Origin: Roseimaritima sediminicola
Lineage (GTDB): Bacteria; Planctomycetota; Planctomycetia; Pirellulales; Pirellulaceae
DNA length: 64,000 nucleotides
Assembly: GCF_009618275.1 (NCBI RefSeq)
Contig: NZ_WIAD01000002.1
Location: forward strand, 236,914 to 300,913
Direction of reading: 5' to 3'
Made by a program: the position numbers and the translations under genes. The first letter of the stretch is position 1; each line of letters opens with the position of its first letter. Below are positions 17,507 through 27,244 of the stretch, one piece after another. Below the pieces are notes generated by a model, which saw only the letters and a program-made list of their open reading frames with translations, had not been told where the DNA came from and ran no database searches.

Positions 17507-17643
17507 TCAATTCGTCTTCCACCGGCCGGTTGCGGTTTGCTAGGGTCCCCAATCGGAATCGAACTGGCCGCCATACATTTCGCGCTCGCTGCGATTCTCC
17601 GCTGGTCGGGAATCGCGGCAAGAAGGACAGGTAAAGGAAAACC

Positions 17644-18792
17644 ATGCTTACCGTGAAACATTGGATCCGTCGTCAGGTGGGAATGGTCCTCTGGGGGGCG
17701 CTGGCGACTGTGGTGATCACGGCCGCGGGCCCGAGCACCGCGACGGCCGACCCGCCCAGCCTGCTGCGAGTCTTCGGCAAGAAATCTGTCGAGGCCGATC
17801 CGGGCCGATCCTACACGTTGACCGAAGAAGATGGTCCCTGGTTGATTCTGGCGGCGACCTTTGCCGGCGAAAGCGGACTGGAAAAAGCGGAGAAGCTGGT
17901 CCTGGAGATGCGCAGCGACTACGACTTGCCGGCTTTTATCTACCGCGAGTCGTTCGACTTTTCGGGTCGCGTGCCGGACCTGCACACCACCGGAGCACGC
18001 GTCCGCTACGCCAATCCCCAGTCCTACGAAACCTTCTCGGTCCTGGTGGGTGAATTCGACAGCGTCGACCACCCGGCGATCGATCGCACGCTGGAAACGA
18101 TCAAGACGGCCACGCCCAAGGCCTACAACGGCAAGGGTCAGGACGACAGCCCGCTGGCCGCCGTGCGCCGCTTCCAGCGGCAACTGCTGGGCGAAAAGAA
18201 AGAAGGTGGCAAGCCACCGATGGCCACCGCCTTCGTGACCCGCAATCCGCTGCTGCCCGACGATTTCTTCCAACAGCCCGAAGTCGACTCGTTCGTGATG
18301 AGCATCAACAAGGAAGTCGAACACAGCCTGTTGGAAAACCCCGGCAAGTTCACGGTCGTCGTGCGCACGTTCGAGGGTTTGTCGACCTTTGTCGATGGCA
18401 AACACGACAAGGAATTCAAACCCAGCGCCCAGCGGCTGAACGATTTTGCGCTGCAGGCCCACCGGATGGTCACCGCCCTGCGAGAAAAGGGCGTCGAGGC
18501 CTATGAGTTTCACGACCGCCGCCGATCCTTGGTAACGGTCGGCAGTTTCGACGAACTGGGCGTGCGGACGGCCGACGGCGGATTCCAGTACACCCCGGAA
18601 ATCCTGGCGGTGATGCGCAAGTACTGCGCCGGCAATACCTACACCCGGACCCCCGATGGCCGTCACATGGCGATCAAAGCCAACCACATCGACTGGATTC
18701 CCTTCGACGTGAATCCCAAGCCCATCGCCGTGCCGAAAAAGAGCAAGCGCAGCCTGTACACGGCCACGCTGGATGCCCTGGGTCGAAACTAG
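17644..18792 (+). CDS. Secreted protein of unknown function
   Basis: A 382-residue protein with a signal peptide (WGALATVVITAAGPSTATA, cleavage near residue 36). The mature part begins with a module GPWLILAATFAGESGLEKAEKLVLEMRS whose pattern resembles the SPOR-like fold seen in several planctomycete envelope proteins; a similar TVVVRTFEG...ALREKGVEAY segment occurs near residue 240. The C-terminus carries a WIPFDVNPKPIAVPKK stretch. AAGGA lies nine bases before the ATG. It is convergent with the BON protein gene, overlapping it by four bases. I do not recognise a function. Confidence 0.75.
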   Translation: MLTVKHWIRRQVGMVLWGALATVVITAAGPSTATADPPSLLRVFGKKSVEADPGRSYTLTEEDGPWLILAATFAGESGLEKAEKLVLEMRSDYDLPAFIYRESFDFSGRVPDLHTTGARVRYANPQSYETFSVLVGEFDSVDHPAIDRTLETIKTATPKAYNGKGQDDSPLAAVRRFQRQLLGEKKEGGKPPMATAFVTRNPLLPDDFFQQPEVDSFVMSINKEVEHSLLENPGKFTVVVRTFEGLSTFVDGKHDKEFKPSAQRLNDFALQAHRMVTALREKGVEAYEFHDRRRSLVTVGSFDELGVRTADGGFQYTPEILAVMRKYCAGNTYTRTPDGRHMAIKANHIDWIPFDVNPKPIAVPKKSKRSLYTATLDALGRN

Positions 18793-20066
18793 CGGCCGGA
18801 GGACGGATAGATGGGATTCCAGCCGCTGGTGTCGACGCGCGGATCGTAAGGAACGTTGGGATAGTGGGGATAATGGATCGTTCGCTGCGGGGCGAACCGA
18901 GTGTTCGCTCGCGTAGCTCCAGCGGGTTGACGCGGGGCTACGGAGCCGGCCGCGGGAACGCTCCGCTGTGTCGCCGCCCTATCGTTGACGTCGCTGCGTA
19001 GATTCCTCGGCTGCGGCGCTCCACTGGGCTGGTTCGTCAGACCGTCGTCGCCGCCCGGCGGCACCAAGTCGCGGCGTGGCCGCACCGAGTCGCGGCGTCC
19101 GTCCGTGGCCGCACCATTGCCCCGCGGCACGACCGCTGCTGCCGCTCGGTCCACGTCGATGTCCACGTCGACGTCGGGATTGATATCGACGTCCGGAACG
19201 ACATCGACGTCCGGAACGACACCGACGTTCGGAACAATCGGGGTCGATCCCCCGAGCCCGCGAGGTGCGACAACACCGGTCGAAGGACTGCTCCGCTGCG
19301 CCGTCGCGTTTCCGGTGACGTCGCTGGGCGAAAGGTTGCCACCCTCGACGCCGACCACCCCGAGCCGGTTGTCGACGCGCTGCACGCCCGGCTCCAAACT
19401 CAACAGCAATTGAGCCATCCGCTGATCGGCGGCCGAGCCCACGCTGCCGTCGATCGTCGCGGTTCGCCCGGCGACGGTGACGTTGGTGCCACGAAACCGC
19501 TCGGCCACATTGGCTCCGGCCAACCGCCGCTGGATATTGGCTTGCACCCGAGCGACATCGGCCGGCGGGACCACGATGGACGAGCGCAAACGGGTGCGGA
19601 TCGCCCGATTCTGCGCACTTTGCGTCTGGTTGTTGAACTGATTAAAAGCGCCGCCGAACAAGCCGCCGAGTCCGCCCATGCCGCCGAAGCCGCCCATCCG
19701 GCCGCCAAAGCCGCCGGCTCCCGCTCCGGACGATGCCGCCCCGCCGACGGAGCTGAATCCTCGAACCGTTTCGCTGGACGCCCCGACACTATCGCCCCGT
19801 TCGACGCCGAAGACCGCGTCGGAATCCATCGCGCGGCTTTCGATATCGGAGCCCATATCGAGACTGCTATTGGTCTGCCCCGCGCCTTCCCGAGCATTGG
19901 TGTTCTGTTGGGCATGCACCGTCGCCGCGGCCCCGCTCGCCAAGGCGACGCAAATCGCCAAGGCGACGCAAACGGCGGATCGGCAGACGATTGCCAATCG
20001 CCCCGAACCGGATGGTCGTGGCGAAGCAGTGATCATCTGCAATTGCTTGAAATGCTTGGACCACAT
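18789..20066 (-). CDS. Secreted BON-domain protein with acidic DVDV repeats
   Basis: A 425-residue exported protein. A signal peptide is followed by a Gly-rich stretch (SGAGAGGFGGRMGGFGGMGG, about residues 115-135). A BON-like domain occupies about residues 165-240 (VARVQANIQRRLAGANVAERF; VTVAGRTATIDGSVGSAADQ; LEPGVQRVDNRLGV). BON domains bind phospholipid or peptidoglycan surfaces. Then comes a repetitive acidic segment (VVPDVDVVPDVDINPDVDVD) and an Arg/Pro-rich tail ending in YPHYPNVPYDPRVDTSGWNP. The architecture is common in planctomycete envelope proteins; the function is unknown. Confidence 0.8.
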   Translation of the reverse strand: MWSKHFKQLQMITASPRPSGSGRLAIVCRSAVCVALAICVALASGAAATVHAQQNTNAREGAGQTNSSLDMGSDIESRAMDSDAVFGVERGDSVGASSETVRGFSSVGGAASSGAGAGGFGGRMGGFGGMGGLGGLFGGAFNQFNNQTQSAQNRAIRTRLRSSIVVPPADVARVQANIQRRLAGANVAERFRGTNVTVAGRTATIDGSVGSAADQRMAQLLLSLEPGVQRVDNRLGVVGVEGGNLSPSDVTGNATAQRSSPSTGVVAPRGLGGSTPIVPNVGVVPDVDVVPDVDINPDVDVDIDVDRAAAAVVPRGNGAATDGRRDSVRPRRDLVPPGGDDGLTNQPSGAPQPRNLRSDVNDRAATQRSVPAAGSVAPRQPAGATRANTRFAPQRTIHYPHYPNVPYDPRVDTSGWNPIYPSSGR

Positions 20067-20279
20067 GGTATGGCGGTTCCCTGTCAGCGAGAAAAAAGCG
20101 GCAAAAAACGGCGTTTGGGCCGTTCGTATCGAAGTGTACGGCGACGTGAAGCCCTCATTTTAACCGCTATGATGAGAACTTGTTCCGCTTTTCCGGCCCA
20201 AGCTCGGCATCGCGGCGACGAATCGTCGGGTTGCGCCGCTTGTTTCTCTTCTACAACCTCTGTTCCCAGGTCTCCTCTG

Positions 20280-22121
20280 ATGCGCACGCTGCTCTTTTCG
20301 ATGCTGGCCACGGCCACAACGTTCGCCTTTGTTTCCGCGGCAAACGCCGACCGTCCGGGTGCGCCGCATCTGTTCCCCCATGACGTGCTGGTGTATGGAC
20401 GTATCGACGATGCGACCGAGCTGAAAAAGGCTTTCGCCGAATCCTCGATGGGGCGGATGCTGGACGATCCGAAAGTGAAGCCGCTGGCCGGGGACCTGTA
20501 CTCCGCTGGAGCCGAATTGTTTGAAAGGATCAGCGACCGCGTGGGCGTCTCGCTGGACGAATTACTCAGCATCCCCGAGGGCGAAGTCGCCGTGGCGGTG
20601 ATTCCCTTTGAACCGGCCGGACAAGCCGAGGATTTGCCGAAGGGCGATTCGCCCGAAGCCCTTCGCGCAAGGATCGAACAGCGGCGGCGACGTAATTCCA
20701 TGGTGGGAATGATCGCGATTATTGAAACGGGCGATCGGGCGCACGTGATGAAAAACATGCTGGATCGGCTGGGCGACTTGCTGGTCAACCAGGGCTACGT
20801 GCTCCGCGACGAAGAAGTTTTTGATACGGAGATCACTGCGTACCGGGCGCCGCAGGTAACCCGTCCAGGGATCGAATTCTGCCAGCGCGACGGCGCGACC
20901 ATTTTCGGCATTGGCGAAGGGGTGGTCGGCGACGCCCTGCGGCGTTGGGAGGGCCAATCCTCCTCCAAGACGCTGGCCCAAAACGAAGATTTCGCGGCCG
21001 TCATGGGCCCCTGCGTGGGGGCGGAAGAAACCGAGCCGCAAATCACGTTCTTTGCCAATCCCTACGGCTTTGGCGAACGCTTCGTCAAAGGCGGTGGCGG
21101 TGCCGCCGTGTTCTGGCCCATCCTGGAGGAACTGGGCTTTGACAAATTGAAGGGCGTCGGCGCCAGCATGTTTTCCGGCGGCGACGTGTTCGATGGCATC
21201 ATGCACGCCCACGTGCTGGTTCAGACGCCACGCGACGGTTTGTTCTCGGTCCTGCGGCCGGCCAGCGGCGACATCACGCCACCGACCTGGGTCGCCGATG
21301 ACGTGTCCAGCTACACCACGCTGTACTGGGACGTGCCCAATGCCTACAAGGGGCTGGGAAGGATCTTGGATCGCTTTCAAGGCGATGGTGCTCTCGAGCG
21401 ACTGATCGAAAAGCCCACGGAGCAGCGCTTGGAATTGAACGTCCAAGACGAGATCATCGATCAACTGACCGGCCGCGTGACCTTCGTTCGCTGGTACGAA
21501 CCGCCGGCCCGGCTGAACAGCCAGTCGCAAATCATCGCCTTCGAATTCAAGGGGGCCGAACAGGCGCAACAGGTCGCCGAAAAACTGGCCGCGGCCGCAC
21601 CGCGCAGCAGCACGCGAGACGACGAAGGCAACGTGGTCGTGTACGCGATGGGTCGCCCTGGCGGAGATAATTTTCCGCAGAACCTGCGGCGGCCCGAACC
21701 GCGATTGGCCGTGCTGGGCAACGAACTGCTGTACTGCGACAGCAAGCAGTTGTTGCAGCGAGCCGTTCGGGCTCGCGGCGGCGCCCTGCCCAGATTGAGC
21801 GGGGTGGCGGAATTCGATTTGGTGATCGGCGAAGTCGGCGGCCAGCTCGATGGCCAGCCGCCCTTCCTGATCAGCTTCACTCGCCAACAAGAAATGCTGC
21901 GACAGTTCTACGACATGGCGGCGTCGCCCTCGACTCGCCAGCAACTGCAGCAGGCCGGTGAGGGGAATCCGGTGGCCGCGAAACTATCGGAGATCATGCA
22001 GCGGCACGAGCTGCCGCCCTTTGATTTGCTTCGCAAGTACTTCGCTCCCTCGGGCTCGTTCGCCTACGACTCGCCCACCGGAATCCACTACACCACCTTT
22101 ACGCTTCGCGGCGACCGCTAG
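20280..22121 (+). CDS. Secreted protein of unknown function
   Basis: A 613-residue protein with a signal peptide (LLFSMLATATTFAFVSAANA). The body has alternating strands and helices: FPHDVLVYGRIDDATELKKAF at the start, GEVAVAVIPFEPA near residue 100, ENGDRAHVM-type segments, and a C-terminal HELPPFDLLRKYFAPSGSFAYDSPTG. The pattern of measuring two related modules recalls planctomycete DUF3352-like proteins, but I cannot assign it. The open frame extends far upstream, yet the ATG at 20280 opens a proper signal sequence. It is divergent from the BON gene and convergent with the ABC permease gene. Confidence 0.75.
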   Translation: MRTLLFSMLATATTFAFVSAANADRPGAPHLFPHDVLVYGRIDDATELKKAFAESSMGRMLDDPKVKPLAGDLYSAGAELFERISDRVGVSLDELLSIPEGEVAVAVIPFEPAGQAEDLPKGDSPEALRARIEQRRRRNSMVGMIAIIETGDRAHVMKNMLDRLGDLLVNQGYVLRDEEVFDTEITAYRAPQVTRPGIEFCQRDGATIFGIGEGVVGDALRRWEGQSSSKTLAQNEDFAAVMGPCVGAEETEPQITFFANPYGFGERFVKGGGGAAVFWPILEELGFDKLKGVGASMFSGGDVFDGIMHAHVLVQTPRDGLFSVLRPASGDITPPTWVADDVSSYTTLYWDVPNAYKGLGRILDRFQGDGALERLIEKPTEQRLELNVQDEIIDQLTGRVTFVRWYEPPARLNSQSQIIAFEFKGAEQAQQVAEKLAAAAPRSSTRDDEGNVVVYAMGRPGGDNFPQNLRRPEPRLAVLGNELLYCDSKQLLQRAVRARGGALPRLSGVAEFDLVIGEVGGQLDGQPPFLISFTRQQEMLRQFYDMAASPSTRQQLQQAGEGNPVAAKLSEIMQRHELPPFDLLRKYFAPSGSFAYDSPTGIHYTTFTLRGDR

Positions 22122-22142
22122 GCTGCGTCAATTAGGGGATGG

Positions 22143-22214
22143 CCGTAGCTGAACTCGCCGGACTTTGGACCATGTCGCCGCCGCGGTCCAAGCTCTGGCG
22201 AGTTCGGCTGTGCC
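22143..22214. terminator. Dispersed hairpin between convergent genes
   Basis: Arms 22143-22171 and 22185-22214 are imperfect inverted repeats (about 24 of 29 positions) around a 13-base loop, both with the core GAACTCGCC/GGCGAGTTC. It sits between the convergent ends of the secreted protein gene and the ABC permease gene, which suits a bidirectional terminator. A second copy is at 36882-36955. Confidence 0.6.
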
Positions 22215-22236
22215 AAAATCAAACCTGGATGCGGCA

Positions 22237-23943
22237 CTAAGCCTCTTCCAACGCCAGCGGATCGATTTCGGGTTCGTCTTCCCGGCGGCTCCCGCGGATC
22301 CGCTGCTGTTCGCGTTCGACGCGAACGGGCGTGGGGATTCGCTGCGGCATCACGATGGGGCCCAGAAAGGCCAGGTGTCCCAGCAGAAACACCAGTCCCG
22401 CGCCGAAGACGAACCAGTGGCTGTTCCAACGCCCCGGGCTCTGCACCAACACGCCGATCGTCCACGCCCAATTGGGAAGTTGCCAGTAGCTGTAGTTCGG
22501 CTGAGACGGAAAGTCCGCGATCACCATGTACAGCGAGTACGGGACCAGGGCGGCCACCAGCGCCAGGACGACCAGCAGGGCCAGTCCCACGCTGGGCCGG
22601 AAATCGGTTACGCGTCGCAGCAGAATCGCCGCCCAGCGCGTGATCACCAGAAAGATGGCGAGGTAACCGAACACGGCCAGCGAAACGGCCGCCAGGCGAT
22701 CCATCCCGGCCGCATCGCGGGCTTCCAGATACCAGATGCCCCCCCAGACAAACAACAACGCGCTGGCCGCTCCCAGAATCGCCAGCACGACGCCGGTTGA
22801 TGGTCCGGGCATCAGAAACGTCAGGAAAGCACGTCCCACGAAACTCCGCGGCAATTCGCGGCGAACGCGTGGCGTCAGTACCGGGGACTCGGCCGCCATC
22901 ATGCTGCCGATCAAGGCCCAGTACACCGCATCGGCGATCCCGATCCAAACCACCAGTTCCAACAAAGACAGCCCCGGGAACTGCGGAATGCTCACGAAAC
23001 GCCCCGGTTGGTGGATCTCGACGACGGCGTAAGCCAGCAAGCCCAGGAAGACCAATTGCTGGACGAGCAACGCCACACGGACCTTGGTCGAGCGGTTCGC
23101 GCAGGCCGGAGCCAACACCGCCGCGGCGGTGGACATCAACAGGTAACTGTTCGTCGCAACCAGGGCCACGCCTCCGAAGGACAGAAAAATGGTCGCCCAG
23201 GGCGAAAGCGGATCGGCTTGCAAAATCAACACGATGGCTTGAATCCCGACGACGTACTCGGCCATCGTCAGGGCACCGACCAGGGCGATCAGCGCGGTCA
23301 ACTGACCTGCGCGACCGGTCGACAGCGGCGCCAGAAACAATCCGAACACGGTCATTTGAACCGCGGCCAATAACACCAATTCCAACAACGCGATCAGGGT
23401 CGGCAGGTCCGTCCCACGCAGGGCATAGGCATAGGCGACGCAGGGAATCAGCGTGACGAAATAGAGCATCATCTGCAGCAGCGCACTGCACAGTTTGCCG
23501 ACCACGACTTGCATCGGCGTGAGGGTCGTCACGCGCAGCAATTCCAGCGTGCCGTCGTCGATCTCTGCGGCCAGCGAACGATAGGCGGCCAGGGGCACCA
23601 CGAACAACATCGGCACGGCAAGGATCAGGTAATAGCCCACCAACAACTGCGGTGCCGAGGGGCGATAATAAATCGCCGGCATCTGCATCAAACTGCCGGC
23701 GACCGACCATCCGAACGAGGCCACCAACAGCAACGAAAACGTGATCAGAAACTGGCGGCTCTTCAGCGCCTGGCGGGTTTCCTTGACGAGGATCGGATTC
23801 AGGCTGTCGCCCACCTTTTCCAGCCACGCTTCGACCGCCCGCAATCGCTCGGGCCACGTCCTGGCGTCCTCCGCCGAGCGCGCCTCGGCGCGCTCGTCGA
23901 CGGGCAGATTGCCGGCGGTCTGGCCGGTGATCGATTCGCTCAT
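22237..23943 (-). CDS. ABC-2 type transporter permease
   Basis: A 568-residue integral membrane protein, last gene of a four-gene operon. The first helix region follows PILVKETRQALKSRQFLITFSLLL, the hallmark start of ABC-2 permeases. About twelve helices are seen, more than the usual six, suggesting a double-length permease. The cytoplasmic motif AAEIDDGTLELLRVTTLTP is the typical coupling segment after helix 2. It overlaps the ATPase gene by four bases (ATGA), so translation is coupled. Together they likely export a substrate to, or act on, the cell envelope, like the gliding-type (GldA/GldF) exporters. Confidence 0.88.
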   Translation of the reverse strand: MSESITGQTAGNLPVDERAEARSAEDARTWPERLRAVEAWLEKVGDSLNPILVKETRQALKSRQFLITFSLLLVASFGWSVAGSLMQMPAIYYRPSAPQLLVGYYLILAVPMLFVVPLAAYRSLAAEIDDGTLELLRVTTLTPMQVVVGKLCSALLQMMLYFVTLIPCVAYAYALRGTDLPTLIALLELVLLAAVQMTVFGLFLAPLSTGRAGQLTALIALVGALTMAEYVVGIQAIVLILQADPLSPWATIFLSFGGVALVATNSYLLMSTAAAVLAPACANRSTKVRVALLVQQLVFLGLLAYAVVEIHQPGRFVSIPQFPGLSLLELVVWIGIADAVYWALIGSMMAAESPVLTPRVRRELPRSFVGRAFLTFLMPGPSTGVVLAILGAASALLFVWGGIWYLEARDAAGMDRLAAVSLAVFGYLAIFLVITRWAAILLRRVTDFRPSVGLALLVVLALVAALVPYSLYMVIADFPSQPNYSYWQLPNWAWTIGVLVQSPGRWNSHWFVFGAGLVFLLGHLAFLGPIVMPQRIPTPVRVEREQQRIRGSRREDEPEIDPLALEEA

Positions 23944-24911
23944 TGGACCAGTCCCTCGGTGATGTGCAGAAAGATGTCTTCCAGGCTGCGCTGATGCGAA
24001 TGCACTTCGGCGATGCGACAGCCCTGTCCGACCAAGGCCGTAATCAATTCGGCTTGGCCGTCAACGTCGCCATGGAAACCGAAGCGCAGCAGTTCGCCAT
24101 CGCGGATGATGTTTTCGCAGTTCGCCTCTTGCTGCAAAAAGCCGAGGGCAGCATCGATTTCGGCGATGACCCGGATGGTCAATTCACGCGTTTGCTGCTG
24201 GGCCTGCTTGATTTCCTCGACCGTTCCGGTCACCAACAGCTCGCCCTGTTCGATGATCCCGACGCGGTCGCAGATCTCGGCCAACTCGGTCAGGATGTGA
24301 CTGCTGATCAAGACCGTCTTGGATTCCGCAGCCAATGATCCGATCATCCGCCGCAGCTCGATCCGGGCCCGCGGGTCCAGCCCCGCAGCCGGTTCGTCCA
24401 GGATCAGGACGGCCGGATCGTGGATCAGGGCACGTCCCAAACACAGCCGTTGTTTCATGCCCTTGCTGAGCCCGCTGATGGGCTTGTCACGCATGCCGCC
24501 GATGCCGGTGAAATCGGTCACCCAGTCCAGCCGCCGCTGACGATCGCGGCCGACCAGACCGTAGGCGCGAGCAAAGAAATCCAAGTACTCCGCACAGCTC
24601 ACATCGCGATAGGTACCGAACGCGTCGGGCATGAAGCCCAGCCGTCGCCGCACCAGTTCCGGATCGTGGATCACCGAGAACCCATCGACAAACGCATCGC
24701 CATAGGTCGGCAGATCCAGCGTCGCCAGGATGCGCATGCTGGTCGTCTTGCCGGCTCCGTTGGGCCCGATGTAACCGAACACACTGCCGGCCGGGACGGT
24801 GAACGTCACGTCGCGAACGGCAACCGTCTTGCCAAACACGCGGTACAGGCGGTTCAGTTCGATCCCGCCGCCGGATTCGCTGTGCACGCCGACGCCTGTC
24901 GCTTGAATCAT
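23940..24911 (-). CDS. ABC transporter ATP-binding protein
   Basis: A 323-residue ATPase with Walker A YIGPNGAGKTTSMRIL, signature ISGLSKGMKQRL, Walker B AVLILDEPAAGLDP and the switch His in SSHILTEL. The C-terminal extension (about residues 225-320) is the kind found in ABC-2 export ATPases of the GldA/NatA group. The start at 24911 overlaps the end of the upstream gene by four bases and this gene's end overlaps the permease start by four bases; a start six codons upstream is possible but less likely given the coupling. Confidence 0.93.
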   Translation of the reverse strand: MIQATGVGVHSESGGGIELNRLYRVFGKTVAVRDVTFTVPAGSVFGYIGPNGAGKTTSMRILATLDLPTYGDAFVDGFSVIHDPELVRRRLGFMPDAFGTYRDVSCAEYLDFFARAYGLVGRDRQRRLDWVTDFTGIGGMRDKPISGLSKGMKQRLCLGRALIHDPAVLILDEPAAGLDPRARIELRRMIGSLAAESKTVLISSHILTELAEICDRVGIIEQGELLVTGTVEEIKQAQQQTRELTIRVIAEIDAALGFLQQEANCENIIRDGELLRFGFHGDVDGQAELITALVGQGCRIAEVHSHQRSLEDIFLHITEGLVQ

Positions 24912-27244
24912 TCCCACCTCCCAAAACAAAAATGCACGCTGTCCTCTTGGATCCTCGCGTCCAACGCCAGCACATCACGGGTGACGTCGGCCAGCGCGAA
25001 ATAATGACCGTGTGGGATCTGCCCATCGACCTGCAACATCGCTCGCAAACGCTGTTCGACCACGCCTTCGGTATGCCCGCGATAGGGCTGGGGCAACGTC
25101 AGCGTGGCTTCGGATACCAGGTCCATCTCGGAATTGCCCCAGCGACGTCGGTTGCGCGGCCGGTCGAAACCGACTGGGTATTCCAGCACATACTCCGAGT
25201 ACGTCTCGCGGAGCATTCTGGCGGCTTCCAAATCCGCTAACCGGCGCCCGCTTGCCTTCTGGCCGGCTGCGATTTTCTCGACCAACCAGTAACGTCCCTG
25301 AACATCCCGAAACAGCAACGTGCGCAGGGCGAAATCGAAATCATTGCGAACATCGCGCTGTTGAGCGTCGTCGGGCCGAGGCCCCGCCACCTGGATGCCT
25401 CCCAGATCAGCCTTGGGCCGGAAGCCGATGAATTGCCGCTGTTGGCGGCTGGGCAGAAAGCCATAGGCCAGCTGCTGGGTGTCGTCCTCCAGGACGATGC
25501 GTCCGGCAAAGGTCTGCGTTTCGCTCGGACCGGAAGCGTCCAGATCGGGCTGGGGGTAGGGGTACACGGCGGTCTGGCCATCGAAACGCAGCCCATCGGC
25601 CGGCCGAATGCCCGCGAAATACGTCGCCCGCGTCCAACGCAGCCCCGCGCCGCTGGTTGTGTCCACCCAAGTCACTTCGCGGACACGCGTCTGGTAACCA
25701 ATCCCATCGGAAAGCACCCCGTAACCGAGCATCAGCAACGTGGTCAGTACGGCGAACACCGGAGCCACCAACAACATCAGGTACAGCCGCTTCAGTTTGC
25801 TGGTGATGCGATACGCCACCGGACCCACCACCACGGTAAACATTCCCAACAGGGTCAGGAATGCATACACCGGAGGCTTGGCCACATTGGGCAGGACCCA
25901 TTGCCAGAAGCGGATGTCGCCATAGGCCGGATCGACACCGCGGCGGACCAAAGCCCGCGAGGACGACAGGTTTGCCGTTGTCACCGCGTTCCAGTGCGAG
26001 CCGGTTCCGGGGAAAGGATAGGGATCCTGGACGCAGACCAACATGCCGGCCACGTAGGGATGCAGGAAAAAGTCCGCAGCGCCAGCGCCGGTCGAAAACA
26101 ACCGCCGGTCGCGTCGCGCTCTGGCCAACACCGAATCCGCCGCCGCCGAATCCAATGCCCGAGTGCCCAGCACGCGGTGCACGTGCTCGGCATCGTCGAC
26201 CGCGTAGAGATACAGCGTACCGCCGGCCGCCGCGAAATCGCGGATCGCCGCCGCCTGCGCCGGTTGCTGGGCTTGCAGCCGCTCCAGCATCGGCAGCGGC
26301 ATCATCAACACGCTGAGCGATTCGTATCCCAGCCAGTTATCCCACAACTGGTCCTCGTGCAGGACACAGCCCAGCAGCGGAAAGCCGGACAACAATAATT
26401 CCTGCTGTGCCGGACTCCAATCGGCAAGCGAGTGCTCGCCGCTGTTGGCACCCAAAAACTGCAAATGTAAATCGGCCCAGCTTTGAATTCCCCCCCGACG
26501 GCCGGGCGCAGCAACATTTCTGCTACCGCCCAAAAAGTTGATCAACCGATCCAGTTCGGGCACCCGTTGCCAGGGCAGGGTCGCCGTTTCGTCCCCGTCC
26601 GTTTTGCCCCCCTCCGTTTCGCCCCCCTCCGTTTCGCCCCCGTCTTGTTGGTCGGCTTGGTCGGCTTGGTCGGCCCCTTGGATCGCTTCGCGTGGCAACA
26701 GCACACCGACGCGATTGCCCATCCATCCGTACCCCGGATTAAAGCCTTCGATACCCACGGTAGCTTGATAACCCGGCAGGGGGCGTCCGCGCTCGGTCAC
26801 GCGGATCGTGTACAGGGAATCCAAGCTGTACAGCGGCAGGTAGACGTCTTTGCTGACGCTGGACTTTCCTTGTTCCAGTTCCAAGGCGCAGGTGATACGG
26901 CTGCGCACCACGCCGGTGTTGTCGCGGCGGTTGGTGACCGGCAAAAAGTGCACCTCCAATCTGCGATCGGCGGCAAAGCGTCCGGGGGCTCGAGCGGTCA
27001 GTCGCACCGGTTGGTAACCGGTCCCCAAGGGGGTTTCCGTGTGACAGGCCAGCGTGAACCCATCGATCCGGCGAGCATCGGTGGGCAGTTGGACGTTCCA
27101 GAAAAACTGGTCGACCGGGACGCGAGGTTGGGCGTTCTGGACGAACGGAAGGGGCTGCGCCGTGGCGGGGCGGCCGGCCAGAACGTGCCCCACCAACAGC
27201 ACGCATCCCACGACAAGCGGCGGTAGCAGGCGAGGGCTGGACAT
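24908..27244 (-). CDS. Large membrane-anchored protein of the ABC export operon
   Basis: A 778-residue protein with a signal peptide (LLPPLVVGCVLLVGHVLAGRPATA), a long periplasmic part and two membrane helices near residues 455-505 (FLTLLGMFTVVVGPVAYRI; LMLLVAPVFAVLTTLLMLGY). A Gly/Glu/Thr/Asp-rich linker (GGETEGGETEGGKTDGDE) and ADQADQADQ lie near residue 190. A glutamine-amidotransferase-like segment FAAAGGTLYLYAVDDAEHVH sits near residue 340, reminiscent of the GldG-type partners of envelope ABC systems. The gene begins within the stop of its upstream neighbour (TAATG) and overlaps the ATPase by four bases. The exact function is unknown. Confidence 0.8.
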   Translation of the reverse strand: MSSPRLLPPLVVGCVLLVGHVLAGRPATAQPLPFVQNAQPRVPVDQFFWNVQLPTDARRIDGFTLACHTETPLGTGYQPVRLTARAPGRFAADRRLEVHFLPVTNRRDNTGVVRSRITCALELEQGKSSVSKDVYLPLYSLDSLYTIRVTERGRPLPGYQATVGIEGFNPGYGWMGNRVGVLLPREAIQGADQADQADQQDGGETEGGETEGGKTDGDETATLPWQRVPELDRLINFLGGSRNVAAPGRRGGIQSWADLHLQFLGANSGEHSLADWSPAQQELLLSGFPLLGCVLHEDQLWDNWLGYESLSVLMMPLPMLERLQAQQPAQAAAIRDFAAAGGTLYLYAVDDAEHVHRVLGTRALDSAAADSVLARARRDRRLFSTGAGAADFFLHPYVAGMLVCVQDPYPFPGTGSHWNAVTTANLSSSRALVRRGVDPAYGDIRFWQWVLPNVAKPPVYAFLTLLGMFTVVVGPVAYRITSKLKRLYLMLLVAPVFAVLTTLLMLGYGVLSDGIGYQTRVREVTWVDTTSGAGLRWTRATYFAGIRPADGLRFDGQTAVYPYPQPDLDASGPSETQTFAGRIVLEDDTQQLAYGFLPSRQQRQFIGFRPKADLGGIQVAGPRPDDAQQRDVRNDFDFALRTLLFRDVQGRYWLVEKIAAGQKASGRRLADLEAARMLRETYSEYVLEYPVGFDRPRNRRRWGNSEMDLVSEATLTLPQPYRGHTEGVVEQRLRAMLQVDGQIPHGHYFALADVTRDVLALDARIQEDSVHFCFGRWE